From assembly GCF_001654965.1 (NCBI RefSeq), contig NZ_LXEV01000031.1:186001-250000 (forward strand): 64,000 bases of DNA, given 5' to 3'. Of the stretch, positions 60,156-64,000 are shown in pieces. The notes under the pieces are model-generated. The model had not been told where the DNA came from. It saw only the letters and a list, made by a program, of their open reading frames with translations, and made no database searches. Source of the stretch: Proteus hauseri ATCC 700826 (GTDB taxonomy: Bacteria; Pseudomonadota; Gammaproteobacteria; Enterobacterales; Enterobacteriaceae). Position 1 is the stretch's first letter; each line of letters starts with the position of its first letter. The translations under genes were made by a program, and so were the position numbers.

Positions 60156-61766
60156 GTGACGCTACCTTTTATTAAAAAAAGTTTACTTACTGGGTTAATA
60201 GCAACGTCTTGCATTAGCATACCTTTAACGGCTAATGCAGGCGGAACCCCTGAAAAACCGAACGTTTTGCTCATCATAATGGATGATTTAGGTACCGGGC
60301 AGCTTGATTTTGTACTTGATAATTTAGATGTTGAGGCTTTATCACAAAGACCAACACCATCGCGTTATGATGGCGACATTAATAAAATGGTAGCAGCTGC
60401 GCGAATTGCCATGCCAAATATCAGTGAGATGGCAAACGGCGGAGTGAAAATGACCAATGCTTTTGTCGCTCATCCTGTGTGCGGCCCATCAAGAGCGGGT
60501 ATTTTTACTGGGCGCTCACCTGCCAGCTTTGGCACTTATAGCAACGATGATGCTATTTTAGGTGTTCCTCAAGATATCAAGCTATTACCTTCTCTTTTTC
60601 AAGAGAATGGCTACGCAACAGCAAGCATTGGCAAATGGCATAATGCCAAAGTGATAAGAAAACCAAAAATCAACGAAAGTAAGCAAACTCGCGATTATCA
60701 CGATAATATGATTTCAACACCTGAAAAAGGCTATGCGCCTTATGAACGGGGTTTTGATCATGACTTTAGTTATTACGCATCAGGTGTTGCTTTATGGAAT
60801 TCACCGGCATTTTGGCGTAATGGTGTTAATGTACCCGCCCCAGGTTATACCACCCATCTTCTTACTGATGAAACGTTAAAATTTATTGATGAACATAAAG
60901 ACAAGCCCTTCTTTATTAATCTCTCTTATAGCGTGCCCCACATTCCTTTAGAACAGGCTTCTCCAGCTAAATATATGGAAAAATTTGATACTGGCAATGT
61001 AGAAGCTGATAAATATTTTGCAGCACTAAACGCAGCTGATGAAGGTATTGGACAAATCATTGCAAAATTAAAACAAAATGGTGAATTAGAAAATACCTTG
61101 ATTTTTTTCTTATCTGATAATGGTGCAGTTAATGAATCACCAATGCCAATGAATGCAATGGACAGAGGTTTTAAAGGGCAAATGTTTAATGGTGGGGTCA
61201 GAGTGCCTTTTATTGCTTATCGCCCTAATCATATTCCTGCCGGTACAAAAAGTGATGTGATGATTTCAGCGTTAGATATTTTACCAACCGCATTACAAAG
61301 TGCGGGAATATCTATTCCTGAAAACCTCAATGTTGAAGGCAAAGATATTATGCCGCTATTAAAAGGTGAAACCACAACGCCTCCTCATCAGTACCTTTTT
61401 TGGGCAGGCCCTGGCACTAAACATTACAGCGAAGAAAACCAAGAGTTTTGGCATGGTTATCATCAATGGATCACCTATCAACGTAAAACACCACCAACAA
61501 ATCCGAATTTAGAAAAACTCTCTAAAGGTGCATGGGCGGTACGTGACGGTGAATGGGCACTCTATTTTTATGATGATGGCAAAAATCAGCCACAGCTATT
61601 TAACGATAAAACGGACCCCGCAGAATCGGTTGATCTTGCCAAACAAAATCCACAAAAAGTGCAGGAGTTAAAAACGGCCTATTATCAGTGGATAAAAGAT
61701 AAACCAAAACCTGTGTTATGGGGTCAAGACCACTATCAAATATTAGTGGATTCAGCAAAACCTTAA
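60156..61766 (+). CDS. Sec-exported sulfatase (formylglycine-dependent)
   Basis: A 536-residue sulfatase starting at GTG 60156, with GGAG 7 bases upstream. Signal peptide at residues 1-~28 (LLTGLIATSCISIPLTANA). The metal ligands are in IIMDDLG (D43, D44). The modification motif is C109-G-P-S-R in HPVCGPSRAGIFTGR, followed by SIGKWH and FLSDNG. The protein is cotranscribed with its maturase. It probably removes the other sulfate position of chondroitin relative to the Tat sulfatase. A longer frame reaches back to 60081, inside the maturase gene, but its extra residues are not a signal peptide. Confidence 0.9.
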   Translation: MTLPFIKKSLLTGLIATSCISIPLTANAGGTPEKPNVLLIIMDDLGTGQLDFVLDNLDVEALSQRPTPSRYDGDINKMVAAARIAMPNISEMANGGVKMTNAFVAHPVCGPSRAGIFTGRSPASFGTYSNDDAILGVPQDIKLLPSLFQENGYATASIGKWHNAKVIRKPKINESKQTRDYHDNMISTPEKGYAPYERGFDHDFSYYASGVALWNSPAFWRNGVNVPAPGYTTHLLTDETLKFIDEHKDKPFFINLSYSVPHIPLEQASPAKYMEKFDTGNVEADKYFAALNAADEGIGQIIAKLKQNGELENTLIFFLSDNGAVNESPMPMNAMDRGFKGQMFNGGVRVPFIAYRPNHIPAGTKSDVMISALDILPTALQSAGISIPENLNVEGKDIMPLLKGETTTPPHQYLFWAGPGTKHYSEENQEFWHGYHQWITYQRKTPPTNPNLEKLSKGAWAVRDGEWALYFYDDGKNQPQLFNDKTDPAESVDLAKQNPQKVQELKTAYYQWIKDKPKPVLWGQDHYQILVDSAKP

Positions 61767-61820
61767 CTCTCTATTTCCGTTTTGTTTCGCAAGGATGCGT
61801 CTTTTTTCTGAGATACGAAA

Positions 61821-63296
61821 ATGGCTATTGAAATTGCGTCTTCGCCACGCCCAAAATTACCTTACGAACATCCTAACGTAAAAATTTATCAGCGTTTATT
61901 TAAGGAAAATATTATTCGACGATTAGTCAGAAAATCGGCTTATCGTCGCCATGATAGAACGATAACTCATTTTTTTAATGATGAAACTCAGCCTCTTTTT
62001 TCTTTGTGTGAAATGCTGACACAATATGTCACCGAGGCCTTTCATCACTATCAGGTATGGGGATACTCTCATGCTTATTATCCTGGCGCTCCCGGCCAGC
62101 AAACAGTAAAAACAGATGCGATAGAGGGTGTGAGCCGAGTACTTCCTTTATTAGCGGCATGGGTTGTAAGCAGTAAAAAAAGCACATTAACAGGACTTAA
62201 CCAGCAAGTTTTCAATTTACCGCTAATTATTAAACAAAGCTTTATTCATGGAACAGATCCCCTACATAAAGGTTATTGGGGAAAATTAGAAAACTATGAT
62301 CAGCGTATTTGTGAAGCCTCTGATTTAGCACTTACATTGTGGATGAGCCGCGAATGGGTTTGGAATACACTAACGCCCGCAATAAAGCAGCAAATTATCA
62401 CTTGGTTTAAACAAGTCAATCAGTGTGAAATTGTAGATAACAACTGGCATTTTTTTCCGTTAACGGTGCAATTTGTTATCAAAGCACTGACAGGCGAAGA
62501 TACAGTAACTCATTGGCGTTATAAACGATTAAAAGAGTTTTATGTTGGTGATGGCTGGTTTCGTGATGGCGCAAAAGGAAACTTTGATTACTACAATGCT
62601 TGGGGATTTTACTACTCTCTTTATTGGCTAAACCAAATCAGCCCCGAGTTTGAAACTGAATTTATCACTCAATCACTCGATAAGTTTAATCAGTATTACT
62701 TACATTTTATCACGCCAACGGGAATTCCTTTTTTTGGCCGTAGTGCTTGCTATCGCCTTGCGGTTTCTGCACCACTGCTTGCTGGCGTTGATTTAAATTG
62801 CCCTTCAGTCAAGGTCGGTGAAGCTAAACGTGCCTTAGAGACCAGTTTGCGTTATTTCATTTCACAAGGGGCATTAAAAAATGGCTCACCAACGCAAGGT
62901 CTTTTTGAACACGACCCTCGCCTTGTTGACAACTACAGTGGCCCCGCGAGTAGCTTTTGGTCATTACGTGCTGTGATTATTGCATTGTATTGCGCAGAAC
63001 GAACTCATCTGTGGCAAGCCCCAAGTTTACCCTTACCGATAGAAAGAGAAGACTTTCGTTTCGAAATCCCCGCTATTAAAGCTTTTGTTGTTGGAACGAA
63101 AGCGACACAAGAAGTGAATGTTATTTTTTGTGAAGAATATACTCAGCAGCAATCACCGAAGAGTCGTTGTTTAGCCAAGCAAACTTTCTCGCAAAAAATC
63201 GCAGAAACACTAATAGGGCAATCAAGAAGACCGAAGAATAACCTATTACGTAAAGGGATCACTAGTTACAGTTCTAAAATGTCACACTTCTTCTAA
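61821..63296 (+). CDS. DUF2264 domain protein of unknown function
   Basis: A 491-residue protein without signal peptide or transmembrane segments, so cytoplasmic. The first ~390 residues resemble the DUF2264 family, predicted as an (alpha/alpha) toroid like lyases and glycoside hydrolases. Conserved-looking polar segments include GYSHAYYPGAPGQQTVKTDA, NNWHFFPLTV, VGDGWFRDG, GFYYSLYW, FFGRSACYRLA and NYSGPASSFWSLRA. The C-terminal ~100 residues are variable. It stands between the sulfatase and kbaY in a chondroitin regulon, so it likely acts on a chondroitin-derived sugar. No reaction can be assigned. Confidence 0.8.
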   Translation: MAIEIASSPRPKLPYEHPNVKIYQRLFKENIIRRLVRKSAYRRHDRTITHFFNDETQPLFSLCEMLTQYVTEAFHHYQVWGYSHAYYPGAPGQQTVKTDAIEGVSRVLPLLAAWVVSSKKSTLTGLNQQVFNLPLIIKQSFIHGTDPLHKGYWGKLENYDQRICEASDLALTLWMSREWVWNTLTPAIKQQIITWFKQVNQCEIVDNNWHFFPLTVQFVIKALTGEDTVTHWRYKRLKEFYVGDGWFRDGAKGNFDYYNAWGFYYSLYWLNQISPEFETEFITQSLDKFNQYYLHFITPTGIPFFGRSACYRLAVSAPLLAGVDLNCPSVKVGEAKRALETSLRYFISQGALKNGSPTQGLFEHDPRLVDNYSGPASSFWSLRAVIIALYCAERTHLWQAPSLPLPIEREDFRFEIPAIKAFVVGTKATQEVNVIFCEEYTQQQSPKSRCLAKQTFSQKIAETLIGQSRRPKNNLLRKGITSYSSKMSHFF

Positions 63297-63297
63297 T

Positions 63298-63397
63298 ACC
63301 TTTCATTTACTTTCGGTATGAAGGGGATAAAAATGTGATTTAGATCTTTTACCTTTTCTTTTCTTTCGTTTATTATAATTCGTAATTAAACGAAAGA
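63298..63397 (+). promoter_or_regulatory. AgaR-type and CRP-like sites upstream of kbaY
   Basis: CTTTCATTTACTTTCG at 63300-63315 repeats the motif found before the sulfatase maturase gene. A CRP-like site with a near-perfect left half (AAATGTGATTTAGATC) starts at 63331. Then comes a perfect 11-base inverted repeat, TCTTTCGTTTA (63362-63372) and TAAACGAAAGA (63387-63397), ending 12 bases before the start codon. This gives kbaY its own regulated promoter. Confidence 0.65.
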
Positions 63398-63400
63398 TGA

Positions 63401-64000
<600 letters not shown>

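Overview
The window looks like Proteus (Morganellaceae): low GC, genes ordered as in Enterobacterales (leuO-leuLABCD-sgrR, speBA-metK, hcp-hcr), and two large secreted lyases that closely match the chondroitinases ABC I and II known from Proteus vulgaris. The match, judged from memory, is not perfect, so this is probably a related species or strain.

Positions 1-33400 are mostly ordinary chromosome: leuO (partial), the leucine operon with its leader peptide and attenuator, sgrR with a candidate divergent sgrS small RNA, mutH behind a cluster of DnaA boxes, a butanediol/acetoin reductase, speB-speA, metK with MetJ boxes, a persulfide-type ArsR repressor with a split YeeE/YedE sulfur transporter, sprT, mgtE under an M-box riboswitch, a small lipoprotein, hcp-hcr and tehB with NsrR-type sites, an aldehyde dehydrogenase, an alanine/sodium symporter, clcA, a K+ channel, a periplasmic Ntn-hydrolase, yceI and a cytochrome b561.

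Positions 33850-36300 hold accessory genes: an RpiR-type regulator, a very small trimeric autotransporter and a GNAT acetyltransferase.

Positions 36625-64000 are a large chondroitin sulfate utilisation locus. The plus-strand operon at 36625-47586 encodes a Tat-exported sulfatase, a KdgM/OmpG-like porin, an autotransporter and the two chondroitin lyases. A convergent minus-strand operon (58346 down to 48323) encodes AgaR, KbaZ, AgaS (frameshifted), a mannose-family PTS (IIB, IIC, IID, IIA), AgaA, KduI, KduD and a GH105/GH88-type unsaturated glucuronyl hydrolase. A plus-strand cluster from 58883 to the window end encodes the anaerobic sulfatase maturase, a second sulfatase, a cytoplasmic DUF2264 protein and KbaY (cut by the window end). 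A decayed hok/sok toxin-antitoxin locus lies between the two convergent operons.

Inferred pathway: the lyases cut the polymer into unsaturated disaccharides, the porin admits them, and exported sulfatases (activated in the cytoplasm by the maturase) desulfate them. The PTS imports and phosphorylates them, the hydrolase splits them, KduI/KduD process the uronate half, and AgaA/AgaS/KbaYZ process the GalNAc half. Repeated CTTTC-type motifs with CRP-like sites lie before the lyase operon, agaR, the maturase gene and kbaY, suggesting one AgaR/CRP regulon.
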